Positions 53,526-62,991 of a stretch of 64,000 bases of DNA are shown piece after piece (positions within the stretch are counted from its first letter, which is position 1; each line of letters starts with the position of its first letter). A program made the translations under genes and the position numbers. Origin of the DNA: Erwinia mallotivora (GTDB taxonomy: Bacteria > Pseudomonadota > Gammaproteobacteria > Enterobacterales > Enterobacteriaceae). The notes below the pieces were generated by a model, which was not told the DNA's origin, made no database searches, and saw only the letters and a program-made list of their open reading frames with translations. The DNA lies in contig NZ_JFHN01000045.1 of assembly GCF_000590885.1 (NCBI RefSeq), forward strand, positions 186,001 to 250,000, in the 5' to 3' direction.

Positions 53526-55283
53526 ATGCCTGTGTTTACAATCGAAGCTGTTTTAGATGATCTCTGCCCGCAGCGTCAGACACCGCAATGGCAAAAAAGA
53601 CTTCTCAGAGTTTTGTTACGTGAAAAGGAATTTCAGCAATTTAATCAGCGTTACCGCCATCTTAAAGGGCTGGATATGGTGGAGCAGGTGCTGGAATACC
53701 TCGATATCCGCTGTGAACTGAGTGAACGCGATCTGGAACAGATTCCGCTACACGGGCCGGTTGTTATTGTTGCTAACCATCCGTTAGGAACCCTGGATGG
53801 TCTGGCATTGTTACATGCCGTTTCACAAGTGCGGCGTGATGTGAAAATTGTCACCAACCGGCTGCTCAACTGTCTGCAATCACTCACCAGCCTGATGGTG
53901 CCGGTAGATAATATGGGCAACCGTACTAACCGCCAGCAGCTTGCAGCCATGCAGGATCAGCTTGAACACCACGGCGTACTGATTTTTTTCCCGGCGGGAG
54001 AGGTTTCCCGCCTGGGCGGCAAAGGGGTGAAGGACAGCAAATGGAGTCATGGCTTCGTTCGCCTGGCTGCCCGCTACCGCGCATCTGTGGTTCCCATCCA
54101 CGTGAGTGGCAGCAACAGCATGTTGTTCTATCTGACTTCATTTATCTACCGGCCTTTGTCGATGCTGCTGCTGGTGCGGGAGATGTTCGGCAATCGTGGG
54201 GCACGGTTGAAGCTGAAAATTGGTGCGCGCATCCCTTATGCCAGCTGGCATGATGGTCATACGTCGGCTAAAGAGCTGGCCGCACGTTTTCGCCGTCATA
54301 TCTATCGCATGGCTCAAGGGAAATCGGCGTTGTTTCAGACTGAGCCAGCGATTGCCAGGGCGGAAGACCGGGCGGTGCTGAAAAAAGCGCTGGCGGGTTG
54401 TGAGGTGTTAGGAAAAACCAGTGACAATAAAATGATTTATCTCTGGCGGCGTAATGGCGAAGATGCTGTGCCGCTGTTGCGTGAACTGGGGCGACTGCGG
54501 GAAATCGCTTTTCGTGCGGTGGGCGAGGGCAGTGGGCGACGTCGTGATCTGGATGACTACGATGACGATTATTACCACCTGATTCTTTGGGATGAAGAGA
54601 CGCTGGATATTGTTGGCGCGTATCGTTTTATGCCAACGGCTGAGCAACTGAAACTCAAAGGGCTGGAGGGGATCTACAGCCACAGCCTGTTTCATTATGG
54701 CGACCAGATGGAGCCTGTGCTGCAACAGGGTATCGAACTGGGCCGCAGTTTTATCCAGCCAGCATACTGGGGAAAACGGGGGCTGGATTATCTGTGGCTG
54801 GGCATCGGTGCCTGGCTGGCAAAGTATCCACAATACCGTTATCTGTTTGGCCCGGTATCCATCTCCGGCGGGATGCCGCTTGCGGCACGTGATCTTCTGA
54901 TAGCGTTTTACCGCCTCTACTTCTCTCCGGCGCTGCCGATGGCCGTCTCCCGTCGCCCTTATCCGGCCTCACTGCCGGATGTACTGGCCCAGTTTACCGG
55001 CCAGGATTACCAGGAAGATTTACGACGCTTAAAGCGCCTGCTGAATAATCTGGGCACCGGAATACCTCCGCTTTGCAAACAGTATTCGGAGTTATGTGAA
55101 GCGGGAGGCGTGCAGTTTATTGATTTTGGTAGCGATCCTGATTTTAACCATTGTATTGATGGTCTGGTGATGGTTGATCTGACCAGACTGAAGGCCAGTC
55201 GTTATCAGCGCTACATTGGTGTACATCAACAGGCTTCAGCGCCAGAGGATGAAAAAGCGCCAGAAGAGGCGAGGCAGGATTAG
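53526..55283 (+). CDS. olsF: Bifunctional ornithine-lipid synthase OlsF
   Basis: 585 residues. The N-terminal half is an O-acyltransferase (about 40-260) with VANHPLGTLDG (His85...Asp91) and FFPAGEVSRLG. The C-terminal half is a GNAT-type N-acyltransferase of the OlsB type (about 300-560: LGRLREIAFRAVGEGSGRR, YYHLILWDEETLDIVGAYR). This is the OlsF fusion described in Serratia, which makes ornithine lipids from ornithine and acyl-ACP in one protein. Single gene. Membrane-peripheral. Confidence 0.87.
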   Translation: MPVFTIEAVLDDLCPQRQTPQWQKRLLRVLLREKEFQQFNQRYRHLKGLDMVEQVLEYLDIRCELSERDLEQIPLHGPVVIVANHPLGTLDGLALLHAVSQVRRDVKIVTNRLLNCLQSLTSLMVPVDNMGNRTNRQQLAAMQDQLEHHGVLIFFPAGEVSRLGGKGVKDSKWSHGFVRLAARYRASVVPIHVSGSNSMLFYLTSFIYRPLSMLLLVREMFGNRGARLKLKIGARIPYASWHDGHTSAKELAARFRRHIYRMAQGKSALFQTEPAIARAEDRAVLKKALAGCEVLGKTSDNKMIYLWRRNGEDAVPLLRELGRLREIAFRAVGEGSGRRRDLDDYDDDYYHLILWDEETLDIVGAYRFMPTAEQLKLKGLEGIYSHSLFHYGDQMEPVLQQGIELGRSFIQPAYWGKRGLDYLWLGIGAWLAKYPQYRYLFGPVSISGGMPLAARDLLIAFYRLYFSPALPMAVSRRPYPASLPDVLAQFTGQDYQEDLRRLKRLLNNLGTGIPPLCKQYSELCEAGGVQFIDFGSDPDFNHCIDGLVMVDLTRLKASRYQRYIGVHQQASAPEDEKAPEEARQD

Positions 55284-55623
55284 TCACTCAAATGCAGCAC
55301 GCACGCTGCTCAGGGCCTGACACGCCAGGTCTTGAGCAGAGGGGCAGCAATCTTAGCCTGACGGCAGCGGAGCGCTGGCGTAACCGATGCCGGACAGGAC
55401 GCGTCAAACCAGCGGCAGCCGCCAAAACGCCGGAGTAAACAGCGTCGTCATCCCTTGTCATACGGGGGTTTAAAGCCTGTAAAATCAGAATAATATTCAG
55501 AAACTCCTTATTCAGTCACAATTCAGAATTTGCCATATTTTTGTCATCTTTTTTACTCAACATAACGTCAGTGTTTTAACGCCCTCTTATTCGTTATCAC
55601 CTCCCATTTAAAAAGGAAAAGCA
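55284..55623. other. Intergenic region with Pho box
   Basis: 340 bp between olsF and the acid phosphatase. Left half: nothing seen. Right half AT-rich with a Pho-box-like double repeat. Confidence 0.5.
55530..55547 (+). promoter_or_regulatory. Pho box upstream of acid phosphatase
   Basis: TTGCCAT-ATTT-TTGTCAT: two 7-bp repeats at the 11-bp period of the PhoB consensus CTGTCAT-A(A/T)A(A/T)-CTGTCAT, 76 bp before the phosphatase start. Phosphate-starvation control is expected; PhoB binding is inferred. Confidence 0.65.
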
Positions 55624-56901
55624 ATGCGCACCCGATATACTCTGCTGGCAGCGGCTCTGCTGGTCAGCCAGCTGGCCCAGGCGAAAATCTCCCCGGCTTC
55701 AGAAGAGAGCCTTCGCGCCACCATTGACAGCACCACACCTGCCAGCAGTAACGCGCAGTTTCTGGAACTTAACCATGCCATTCAACAATCATTAATTGCT
55801 GCGTTGCAGGGTGACAGCGACAAGCTGACCCGCGAGCGCCTGAAAGATGCGGAGCAGAGCGACAGGCAGGCCGATACTAAATGGCTGAAAGCGAGTGGCT
55901 ATGACTTTGCGAAAAAAGAGAACCAGCAGGCGGGCATCGCATTGCTCAGCGCATTTCCTGCATTGCCAAAAACGACCATTGCCGCCAGCCTGAAAACGGT
56001 GGAACAGGTTAACCTTAATGCCAGCCAGGGGCAGCGTACCCAGGCATTGATTGATGCAGAAGGGCAGGACCACCTCTACTTCCTTGCAGATGCACTGGGG
56101 CCAAAACTGGGCCAGGCATTTATTACCGCCTATAACAAAGGCGAGTTGGGCAAAGCCGCAGCGCTGATTAAAGCCAGTGAAGTCAGTACCAGCGCGGCGA
56201 AAAAACACTTTGATAATCCGCGTCCGTTTCTGATCCCTGGCAACAGCATTCACTTTGTGCCGGACACCGCAGTGGTGAAGGACAACGCGCCTTACAAAGC
56301 GACTGAAGGTTCTTATCCAAGCGGGCATACCAACACCGCTTACACTGACGCACTGCTGCTGGGTGAGATGTTGCCGGAGCGTTTCGTGCCGCTGGTGGAC
56401 CGCGCTGCTCGTTATGCTTATTCCCGCATGGTGCTGGGTGTGCACTATCCTATCGATCTGATGGGATCACGGATGGTGGCTCAGCGTAACGTGGCTCATT
56501 ATCTGAATGATGCGAAATACCGTGCGTTGTTTGATGAAGCGAAGCAACAGCTGCGTGTCGCGCTGGAGAAAGAGTGTGGCACTTCGCTGGCGGAGTGCGC
56601 TAAACCTCAGGGCGCTGCGGATCCTTATAGTGCACCACAGATGAAAACCTTTTATCGCTACAGCATGACCTGGAATCTGCCGCAGGAGAAAGTGAAAGCC
56701 ACGCCGGTAGTGGTGCCGGAAGGTGCAGAAGTTCTGCTGGAAGGACCGCTGCCGCAGTTGAGCGCCGCCCAGCGCCGTCATCTGATGGTTTCAACCGCGC
56801 TGGCCGGGGGTTATCCGCTTTCCGGCAACACCCCGGAACAGAATTTCTGGCAGCGTCTTGATCTCTCCGCCGCCGCCAGTGCCGCGCATCACGGCGGCTG
56901 A
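55624..56901 (+). CDS. Secreted PAP2-type acid phosphatase
   Basis: 425 residues with a signal peptide (about 1-20, cut after AQA). The class-A (PhoN/PAP2) triad of motifs is complete: KKHFDNPRP (KX6RP), YPSGHTNT (PSGH), and SRMVLGVHYPID (SRX5HX3D). It is much longer than PhoN (about 250): about 170 residues lie before and about 130 after the core. It hydrolyses phosphate monoesters in the periplasm. A Pho box precedes it. Confidence 0.9.
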   Translation: MRTRYTLLAAALLVSQLAQAKISPASEESLRATIDSTTPASSNAQFLELNHAIQQSLIAALQGDSDKLTRERLKDAEQSDRQADTKWLKASGYDFAKKENQQAGIALLSAFPALPKTTIAASLKTVEQVNLNASQGQRTQALIDAEGQDHLYFLADALGPKLGQAFITAYNKGELGKAAALIKASEVSTSAAKKHFDNPRPFLIPGNSIHFVPDTAVVKDNAPYKATEGSYPSGHTNTAYTDALLLGEMLPERFVPLVDRAARYAYSRMVLGVHYPIDLMGSRMVAQRNVAHYLNDAKYRALFDEAKQQLRVALEKECGTSLAECAKPQGAADPYSAPQMKTFYRYSMTWNLPQEKVKATPVVVPEGAEVLLEGPLPQLSAAQRRHLMVSTALAGGYPLSGNTPEQNFWQRLDLSAAASAAHHGG

Positions 56902-56910
56902 TCGCCACAG

Positions 56911-56936
56911 GGCGGAGGTCACTCCGCCTTTTTTTT
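56911..56936 (+). terminator. Rho-independent terminator of the phosphatase
   Basis: A perfect 7-bp stem GGCGGAG / CTCCGCC with a 4-nt loop, followed by eight T. It abuts the stop codon of the convergent abgT. Confidence 0.9.
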
Positions 56937-58462
56937 CAGGGCATCTGCGGCCAGACGCCGGGACCAATCGGCAATCCCATCGCGTACCAGGCCAGTAGCA
57001 GTAGTATCCACACGCTGAAAAACACCAGCGGATAGGGAATGATCAGCATGTAATAGGTGCCGAGTTGGGCATCTTTTCGGTAGCGTTGCAGGAAGCCAAG
57101 AAACAGCGGCAGAAAGGGAGACATCGGTGCCAGCGGCAGCACGGCGGAGTCGGCGATGCGAAAGATCATCTGGGCGAAGGCCGGATGGAAGCCCAGCAGC
57201 ATAAACATCGGTACAAAAATCGGTGCCAGAATCGACCAGATAGCGGAACCGCTGGCGATAAACATGCAAAGAAATGCCGAGAGAAACATCAGGCCAAGAA
57301 ACGCCGGTGCGCCAGTCATCCCGGCACTTTCCAACAGATCGGTCAGCCCCACGGCCATAAACTTACCCATGTTGCTCCAGTTGAAAAACGCCACGAATTG
57401 CGACAGTGGAAATACCATCACGATAAATCCGGCCATGCTTTTCATCGGCTCAATCAGCTGCTGCGGAATATCATCGGGTCGTTTGATCTGCCCGGTGACC
57501 ACACCATAGGTAATGCCCATCGCAAAGAAAAACAGAATGATCAGCGGCACAATCCCCTGAATAAATGGCGAGGGAATAATCGCTCCGGTCTGAGGATGGC
57601 GCAGCGGTGCCCCCTCCGGTATCACCAGCAGGGCGACCAGCGCGATAAAAATCAGCGCGGCCACGCCGCTCAGTTTCAGCCCCCGATTCTGCAATGGCGT
57701 CAGTTTTTCCAGCTTCTCATCACTGGCATGGCCCTGCCAGGCGGGCAGACGCGGCTCGATAAATTTGTCGGTCAGCAGGCCACCAGCCAGCGTCAGGACG
57801 ATGACCGAACTGGCCATAAAAAACCAGTTATCCACCACGCTGACGTGAACCGTATCGCTGACGGCTTTGGCGGCTTCGCTACTGATGCCGGAAAGCAGCA
57901 CATCGGTGGTGACAATCAGTAAATTGGCGGTGAAGCCGGATCCGACGCCCGCGATGGCGGCCAGCAGTCCAGCCACCGGATGGCGGCCCACGGCAATAAA
58001 CATCAGCGCACCCAGTGGCGGCATGACCACCAGCGCGGCATCAGAAGAGATATGACTGAAAAAAGCAATAAACAGCACCATATAGCTGGCATAACGGGCG
58101 CTGACGAACGAAGCCATCTTGTGCATCAGCGCCTGAAGCAGTCCCACTTTTTCCGCCAGTCCGGCACCAATCATCAGCGCGAGGATCGCCCCCAGCGGGG
58201 TAAAACTACTGAAATTCTTGATGATGTTGGGCAAAATCCATTGCAGTCCGGCGACACTGAGCAGGTTTTTGACCTGGATAATCTCACCGTTGGCCGGATT
58301 TTTCACCGCAACATTGAGCCACGACAGCAATGCCGTGGCGATCATCAGTACCACTATTAACCAGACAAACAGCAAAAATGGGTTCGGCACCTTGTTGCCG
58401 ATCCGCTCAATCCAGCTAAAAATCCTGCCTGGGTTTTTCCCTGCGGTCGTTGAATCACTCAT
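56936..58462 (-). CDS. abgT: p-Aminobenzoyl-glutamate transporter AbgT
   Basis: 508 residues, AbgT family, about 12 membrane segments (e.g. NPFLLFVWLIVVLMIATALLSW, MIGAGLAEKVGLLQALMHKM, YMVLFIAFFSHISSDAALVVMPPLGALMF). It imports p-aminobenzoyl-glutamate, a folate breakdown product. Last gene of abgABT. Confidence 0.94.
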   Translation of the reverse strand: MSDSTTAGKNPGRIFSWIERIGNKVPNPFLLFVWLIVVLMIATALLSWLNVAVKNPANGEIIQVKNLLSVAGLQWILPNIIKNFSSFTPLGAILALMIGAGLAEKVGLLQALMHKMASFVSARYASYMVLFIAFFSHISSDAALVVMPPLGALMFIAVGRHPVAGLLAAIAGVGSGFTANLLIVTTDVLLSGISSEAAKAVSDTVHVSVVDNWFFMASSVIVLTLAGGLLTDKFIEPRLPAWQGHASDEKLEKLTPLQNRGLKLSGVAALIFIALVALLVIPEGAPLRHPQTGAIIPSPFIQGIVPLIILFFFAMGITYGVVTGQIKRPDDIPQQLIEPMKSMAGFIVMVFPLSQFVAFFNWSNMGKFMAVGLTDLLESAGMTGAPAFLGLMFLSAFLCMFIASGSAIWSILAPIFVPMFMLLGFHPAFAQMIFRIADSAVLPLAPMSPFLPLFLGFLQRYRKDAQLGTYYMLIIPYPLVFFSVWILLLLAWYAMGLPIGPGVWPQMP

Positions 58463-58509
58463 GTTTTACCCTCTGGTCATTGTTATGTTGGCAATTTTTA
58501 TAATTTTCG

Positions 58510-58529
58510 GGCCGGGTTCATGCCCGGCC
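58510..58529. other. Intercistronic hairpin abgB-abgT
   Basis: Stem GGCCGGG / CCCGGCC with a 6-nt loop in the 87-bp gap between abgB and abgT. It may act on mRNA stability; no T-run. Confidence 0.45.
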
Positions 58530-58549
58530 TCGTTGTGTTGCAGATGAAC

Positions 58550-59998
58550 TTATGCCAGCGGTGAGGGACGTACACCGGCCGGGATCGGACACTGCCAGGC
58601 GTGCCCTTTGCGGGTCTGGCGAAATTCTTCACGGGCGCTGGCAAGCAGACTGCTATCACTCAGTAATGCCAGCGCTGAGGCAGCCAGCGTTTTGGCTGCA
58701 AGAAACATGCCTTTGTGGGCGACAGAGGTGCGGCCCTGAGCCACCAGTTGCCAGGTGTGCAGTGGCGTACCCAGCGCAAAACAGGGTGTAAAGCACTGGG
58801 CGACGGGAACCACCCAACTGACATCACCCACGTCGGTGGAACCATACAGCACCTCATCTACCGGCGCATAAGGGGCCACCTCGTCCATCAACACCTTATC
58901 GCCCAGCCCCGCCACCCAGGCTTTCCCGGCCTGGCCTCCGGTGCGGGCGATATTCAGCTTCGCATTACGCAGATCATCTTCGCTCAGCGTCTGGCGAATT
59001 TCCTGCGCAAACTGGCGCTCACTGGCGCTGTAATCCGGCAGGCCATAACCTTGCAGATAGCGATACATCACCTTTTCCAACGCGCGGTTCGGCAGGTAGC
59101 TGGAACAGGCCTTTTCAAAACGGATGCTCAGGGTGGTGTCGGTCATTAGCGCGGCACCGCGAGCGATATTGCATACCCGCTGATAGATATCCTGCGTCTG
59201 TTCGGGCTGCGGAGCGCGAACCAGATACAGTACTTCGGCGTTGGCCTGCACCACATTTGGTGAACTGCCCCCGCTGTTGGTCACTGCATAGTGCAGGCGG
59301 GCCTCCGGCACAATATGCTCCCGCAGAAAGTTGGCTCCGGTGTTCATCAGCGTCACTGCGTCCAGTGCGCTGCGTCCCAGATGGGGTGAGTTGGCAGCGT
59401 GCGCCGCCACCCCTTTGAAATGAAAGGCGGCCTGAATATTGGCAAGCGTGGTGGTACTGAATATCCCGCTGAAGCTTTCCGGATGCCAGGTGAATGCCGC
59501 ATCCACATCGTCGAACAACCCTTCGCGCACCATAAAGGTTTTTCCGGAACCGCCTTCTTCTCCGGGGCAGCCGTAGAAGCGGACCGTGCCGGGCAGGCGC
59601 TGTTGCTCCAGCCAGGCTTTCACCGCAAAAGCGGCCGCCAGCGCAGCGGTGCCCAGCAGATTGTGACCACAGCCGTGGCCGTTGCCATTCTCCACCAGTG
59701 GATCCGCAGTGGCGCAGGCGGCTTTCTGGCTCAGACCGGCCAGCGCGTCAAATTCGCCCAGCAGAGCAATCACCGGCTGGCCCTGACCATAGCTGGCGAT
59801 AAAGGCCGTGGCGATGTCGCCCACGCCGCGCGCCACGCCAAAGCCCTCTTCCTCCAGCGCGTCGGCCAGCAGACCGGCGGAAAAGGTTTCGGCAAAACGG
59901 GTTTCGGGTCGGTCCCAGATGGCATCGCTCAGGGCGCTGAAGCGCGCCTGATGCTGGTCGATATATTCGGCGACAAAGGTGCTGAAATCATCGGCCAT
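58550..59998 (-). CDS. abgB: p-Aminobenzoyl-glutamate hydrolase subunit B
   Basis: A 482-residue M20-family amidohydrolase (E. coli AbgB 481). Metal-site segments: NGHGCGHNLLGTA and CPGEEGGSGKTF. With AbgA it forms the hydrolase that releases p-aminobenzoate and glutamate. Its start overlaps the abgA stop by one base. Confidence 0.94.
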   Translation of the reverse strand: MADDFSTFVAEYIDQHQARFSALSDAIWDRPETRFAETFSAGLLADALEEEGFGVARGVGDIATAFIASYGQGQPVIALLGEFDALAGLSQKAACATADPLVENGNGHGCGHNLLGTAALAAAFAVKAWLEQQRLPGTVRFYGCPGEEGGSGKTFMVREGLFDDVDAAFTWHPESFSGIFSTTTLANIQAAFHFKGVAAHAANSPHLGRSALDAVTLMNTGANFLREHIVPEARLHYAVTNSGGSSPNVVQANAEVLYLVRAPQPEQTQDIYQRVCNIARGAALMTDTTLSIRFEKACSSYLPNRALEKVMYRYLQGYGLPDYSASERQFAQEIRQTLSEDDLRNAKLNIARTGGQAGKAWVAGLGDKVLMDEVAPYAPVDEVLYGSTDVGDVSWVVPVAQCFTPCFALGTPLHTWQLVAQGRTSVAHKGMFLAAKTLAASALALLSDSSLLASAREEFRQTRKGHAWQCPIPAGVRPSPLA

Positions 59999-61311
59999 TA
60001 TGCCTCCTGAAATTGCCGGATATTAAAGGCCAGCACCGCGAGGGTTTTGACCGCCACCGCCATTACCTGTTCATTAAAGTCGAACTTCTCGTTGTGGTGT
60101 CCGGCACTGAGTTCGGTGCCGAAGATGATATAAGACGCCTGGCCGCCACGTTCTTTCACCCGCTCCATCATATAGGTGGCGTCTTCGGAACCGGCTGGCT
60201 GCGCTTTGGTATCAACCAGAGAGGTCAGTTCGGCAACCTGAGCGGCCTGCTGACGGATGTAGTTGACCCAGGGCTGTGTCGGTTTGCTGCTGCGGGCTGC
60301 GCCCATCAGCGTCACTTCATGCTGTACGCCGTACATCGCCGCAGCACCGGCCAGCACCTGTAACGCCTGTTGAAAAATATGGTCGTTGATTTCGTTGGTT
60401 GCGCCACGGGTTTCCACCTTCATCATCGCCCGGTCTGCCACCACGTTGCGGCCGGTCCCCGCCTGAAGTACGCCAACGTTAATACGTGAACTGCCTGCAC
60501 TGTGCTGCGGCAGCGTATGCAGGGCCAGCGTCGCCTGAGCCGCGGCCAGCAGGGCGTTTTTTCCCTCTTCCGGCCGCGCCCCGGCGTGTGAGGCTACCCC
60601 ACGGAAGGTGACATCCAGCTTGGTCGTGGCGAGGAAGCTGTTACTGCCACAAACCAGCTCTCCGGCGGGCACCCCGGTACCGATGTGAATAGCGGTAAAA
60701 AAGTCCACATCATCCAGAACCCCCGCTGCCACCATCGATTTTGCGCCTCTGGTGCCTTCTTCCGCCGGCTGGAAAATCAGTTTGATGGTGCCGCACAGGC
60801 GTGATTCAAATTGCTTCAGCACCTGCGCGACGCCGATGCCAATCGTGGTATGCCCGTCGTGACCGCAGGCATGCATCATGCCTTCATTGCAGGAGGCAAA
60901 TCCTTCGGCAAAAGGCCGGTGTTCCGGTGCCTGCAACTCCACCACATCCAGCGCATCCATATCGACGCGAAACGCCATCACCGGGCCAGGGCGGCCGGTT
61001 TCCAGCGTGGCAACCAGGCCACAAAATCCCCCGGAAAAATGTGGCAGCCATTGCGGCAGTGCGCCCTGTTCCAGCGCACGCTTTTCGTGCAGTGCCAGTA
61101 TCTCCGGCGACGGCAGCCCCATGCGGGCTTCGGCGTTTATTACCTCTTTGCCCAGTTGCAGCTGATAACCGAGCCGGTGCAGCTCTTCGGCCACCAGTGT
61201 GGCGGTACGGAATTCCAGCCAGCCTGATTCAGCATATTTATGCAAATCGCGTCGCCAGCTTTGCAGCCGCGGGGCAATTTCTTTAACAAAGTCAGCAACA
61301 GCCTGATCCAT
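59998..61311 (-). CDS. abgA: p-Aminobenzoyl-glutamate hydrolase subunit A
   Basis: A 437-residue M20 peptidase (E. coli AbgA 436). Metal ligands in MHACGHDGHTTIGIG and FQPAEEGTRGAKSM; SEDATYMMERV near the C-terminus. It partners AbgB. It is divergent from abgR, its LysR regulator. Confidence 0.94.
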   Translation of the reverse strand: MDQAVADFVKEIAPRLQSWRRDLHKYAESGWLEFRTATLVAEELHRLGYQLQLGKEVINAEARMGLPSPEILALHEKRALEQGALPQWLPHFSGGFCGLVATLETGRPGPVMAFRVDMDALDVVELQAPEHRPFAEGFASCNEGMMHACGHDGHTTIGIGVAQVLKQFESRLCGTIKLIFQPAEEGTRGAKSMVAAGVLDDVDFFTAIHIGTGVPAGELVCGSNSFLATTKLDVTFRGVASHAGARPEEGKNALLAAAQATLALHTLPQHSAGSSRINVGVLQAGTGRNVVADRAMMKVETRGATNEINDHIFQQALQVLAGAAAMYGVQHEVTLMGAARSSKPTQPWVNYIRQQAAQVAELTSLVDTKAQPAGSEDATYMMERVKERGGQASYIIFGTELSAGHHNEKFDFNEQVMAVAVKTLAVLAFNIRQFQEA

Positions 61312-61439
61312 CTTTTTTTCCTCACCGTTACGGGATTAAAAATGTTGTTTTTTTCGACTGTACACACTGGCTCCAGGGGGAAGAAGATGACAATATCTTT
61401 GCTTTGATAAACATTGGTTATCACCAGTTTTGGGGATTT

Positions 61440-62384
61440 ATGCCTGCCGCCATTAAGCTTCACCAGCTCAGAGCCTTTGTCGATGTGGCTCGTCATGGCA
61501 GCATTCGTGCCGCCAGTCGCGCCTCACGTCTGTCACAGCCCGCCCTGACTAAAGCCATTCAGGAACTGGAAGAGGTGCTTGGCGTACGGCTGTTTATCCG
61601 CCGTCGGCAGGGGGTGGTGCTGACGGAAATGGGTGATACCTTCTTTCAACATGCCAGCCTGATTCTGGAAGAGTTACGGGTGGCGCAGGAAGATATCCAG
61701 CAGCGGCTGGGGCTGGGGGGCGGCTCGGTAAACATTGGGGTGGGCGGTAGCGTGGCCCGCACGGTGATGCCACAGGTGATAACTCAGTTTCATCGCCAGT
61801 TCCCCAATGTGAAAGTGCGAATCGTTGAAGGGCAACTGGTGTCGATGATCCCTGAACTGCGCCAGGGCGAACTGGATTTCACGATTAATACCTATTATCA
61901 GAGCCATCTGGATAATGAACTGAGCTATGAAAAACTGATGGAGCGCGAATATCGCGTGGTGGTGCGCAAGGGGCATCCGATGGCGCATGTCACCTCGCTT
62001 GCGGCGCTACAGCACTGTGACTGGACGATGCCTACACCGAAAGGCAGCTATTACCGGCTGCTGCACGATCTGTTCACTGATATGGGGATGACCCCGTCAA
62101 TCAGCGTCACCTGTGAAACCTTTATGGCCTGTATCAGCCTGGTCACGCAGAGCGATTTTGTCAGTATTCTGTCGCAGGACGTGATTGCCGATCCCATTCA
62201 CGGTAATCAGCTGGTGGCACTGAATTTGCAGGAAAAAATGCCGAAGGCCACCTTTTATCTGATTCAGCGTAAGGACAGTACGCTGACGCCGATGGGGGCA
62301 CACCTCGCCCGTCTGTTCCGTATGCACTGCCGTGGCGTTAAATTTCCCCTCAGCGAGGCAACGCTGCGCGTGTCAGATGAATAA
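61440..62384 (+). CDS. abgR: LysR-type regulator AbgR
   Basis: 314 residues. An N-terminal LysR helix-turn-helix (GSIRAASRASRLSQPALTKAIQELE) and a substrate-binding domain match E. coli AbgR (302), e.g. FHRQFPNVKVRIVEGQLVSMIPELRQGELDFTINTYYQ. The frame opens 12 codons earlier at a TTG; ATG 61440 is chosen for the match to AbgR and the GGGG before it. It presumably controls the divergent abgABT. Confidence 0.92.
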   Translation: MPAAIKLHQLRAFVDVARHGSIRAASRASRLSQPALTKAIQELEEVLGVRLFIRRRQGVVLTEMGDTFFQHASLILEELRVAQEDIQQRLGLGGGSVNIGVGGSVARTVMPQVITQFHRQFPNVKVRIVEGQLVSMIPELRQGELDFTINTYYQSHLDNELSYEKLMEREYRVVVRKGHPMAHVTSLAALQHCDWTMPTPKGSYYRLLHDLFTDMGMTPSISVTCETFMACISLVTQSDFVSILSQDVIADPIHGNQLVALNLQEKMPKATFYLIQRKDSTLTPMGAHLARLFRMHCRGVKFPLSEATLRVSDE

Positions 62385-62490
62385 ACATGCTGTTAAAGTG
62401 AAATATCTCAGAGCCACACTCATCCATTCGATTATCTATCAGGTGGGCGGCAGCGATGTTTGCCCGCCATCACCCGCAGGAGTCAGCCTT

Positions 62491-62991
62491 ATGACAGCGC
62501 AGTCGGTTTCTCTGGTTCGGTATCAGCCAGTCTGGCAGTCCGGAGTGGTAGCATTAATCCTGCCGATCCAGAATCAGGAGTTTGGTATCACTATCTCTGC
62601 GGCTCAGCAGCCGGATCTCAGCGATATTGACGGTTTTTATCAGTCCGGTAACGGTGATTTCTGGTTGGCGGTGGCGGATGAGCAGGTGGTGGGATGTATT
62701 GGCCTGAAGGACATCGGTAATCAACAGGCTGCGCTACGCAAAATGTTTGTTGCCGAGGCCTGGCGGGGAAGGGAGAAAGGCATTGCCAGCGCCTTGCTGA
62801 GCCGTTTACTGGAACATGCTGCACGCCGGGAACTGCACGATATTTACCTGGGTACGACCAGTAAATTTCTGGCGGCACATCGTTTCTATGAGAAGAACGG
62901 TTTTCAGGAGGTCTCTCAGACTTCGTTACCCGATGCGTTCCCGGTAATGAAAGTGGATAGCAAATTTTACCGTCTTGCTCTGCGGCAGTAA
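62491..62991 (+). CDS. GNAT-family N-acetyltransferase
   Basis: A 166-residue acetyltransferase. The acetyl-CoA-binding segment is LRKMFVAEAWRGREKGIASALLSRLL (about 84-108), followed by HDIYLGTTSKFLAAHRFYEKNGF. The open frame runs 53 codons further upstream, overlapping abgR; ATG 62491 is chosen for CAGGAG before it. Substrate unknown. Separate from abgR by about 105 bp. Confidence 0.82.
   Translation: MTAQSVSLVRYQPVWQSGVVALILPIQNQEFGITISAAQQPDLSDIDGFYQSGNGDFWLAVADEQVVGCIGLKDIGNQQAALRKMFVAEAWRGREKGIASALLSRLLEHAARRELHDIYLGTTSKFLAAHRFYEKNGFQEVSQTSLPDAFPVMKVDSKFYRLALRQ

Noticed and set aside
57065-57922. 285-codon plus-strand ORF
   Set aside because: Antisense of abgT with no recognisable domain and an unnatural Gln/His/Arg-rich composition.
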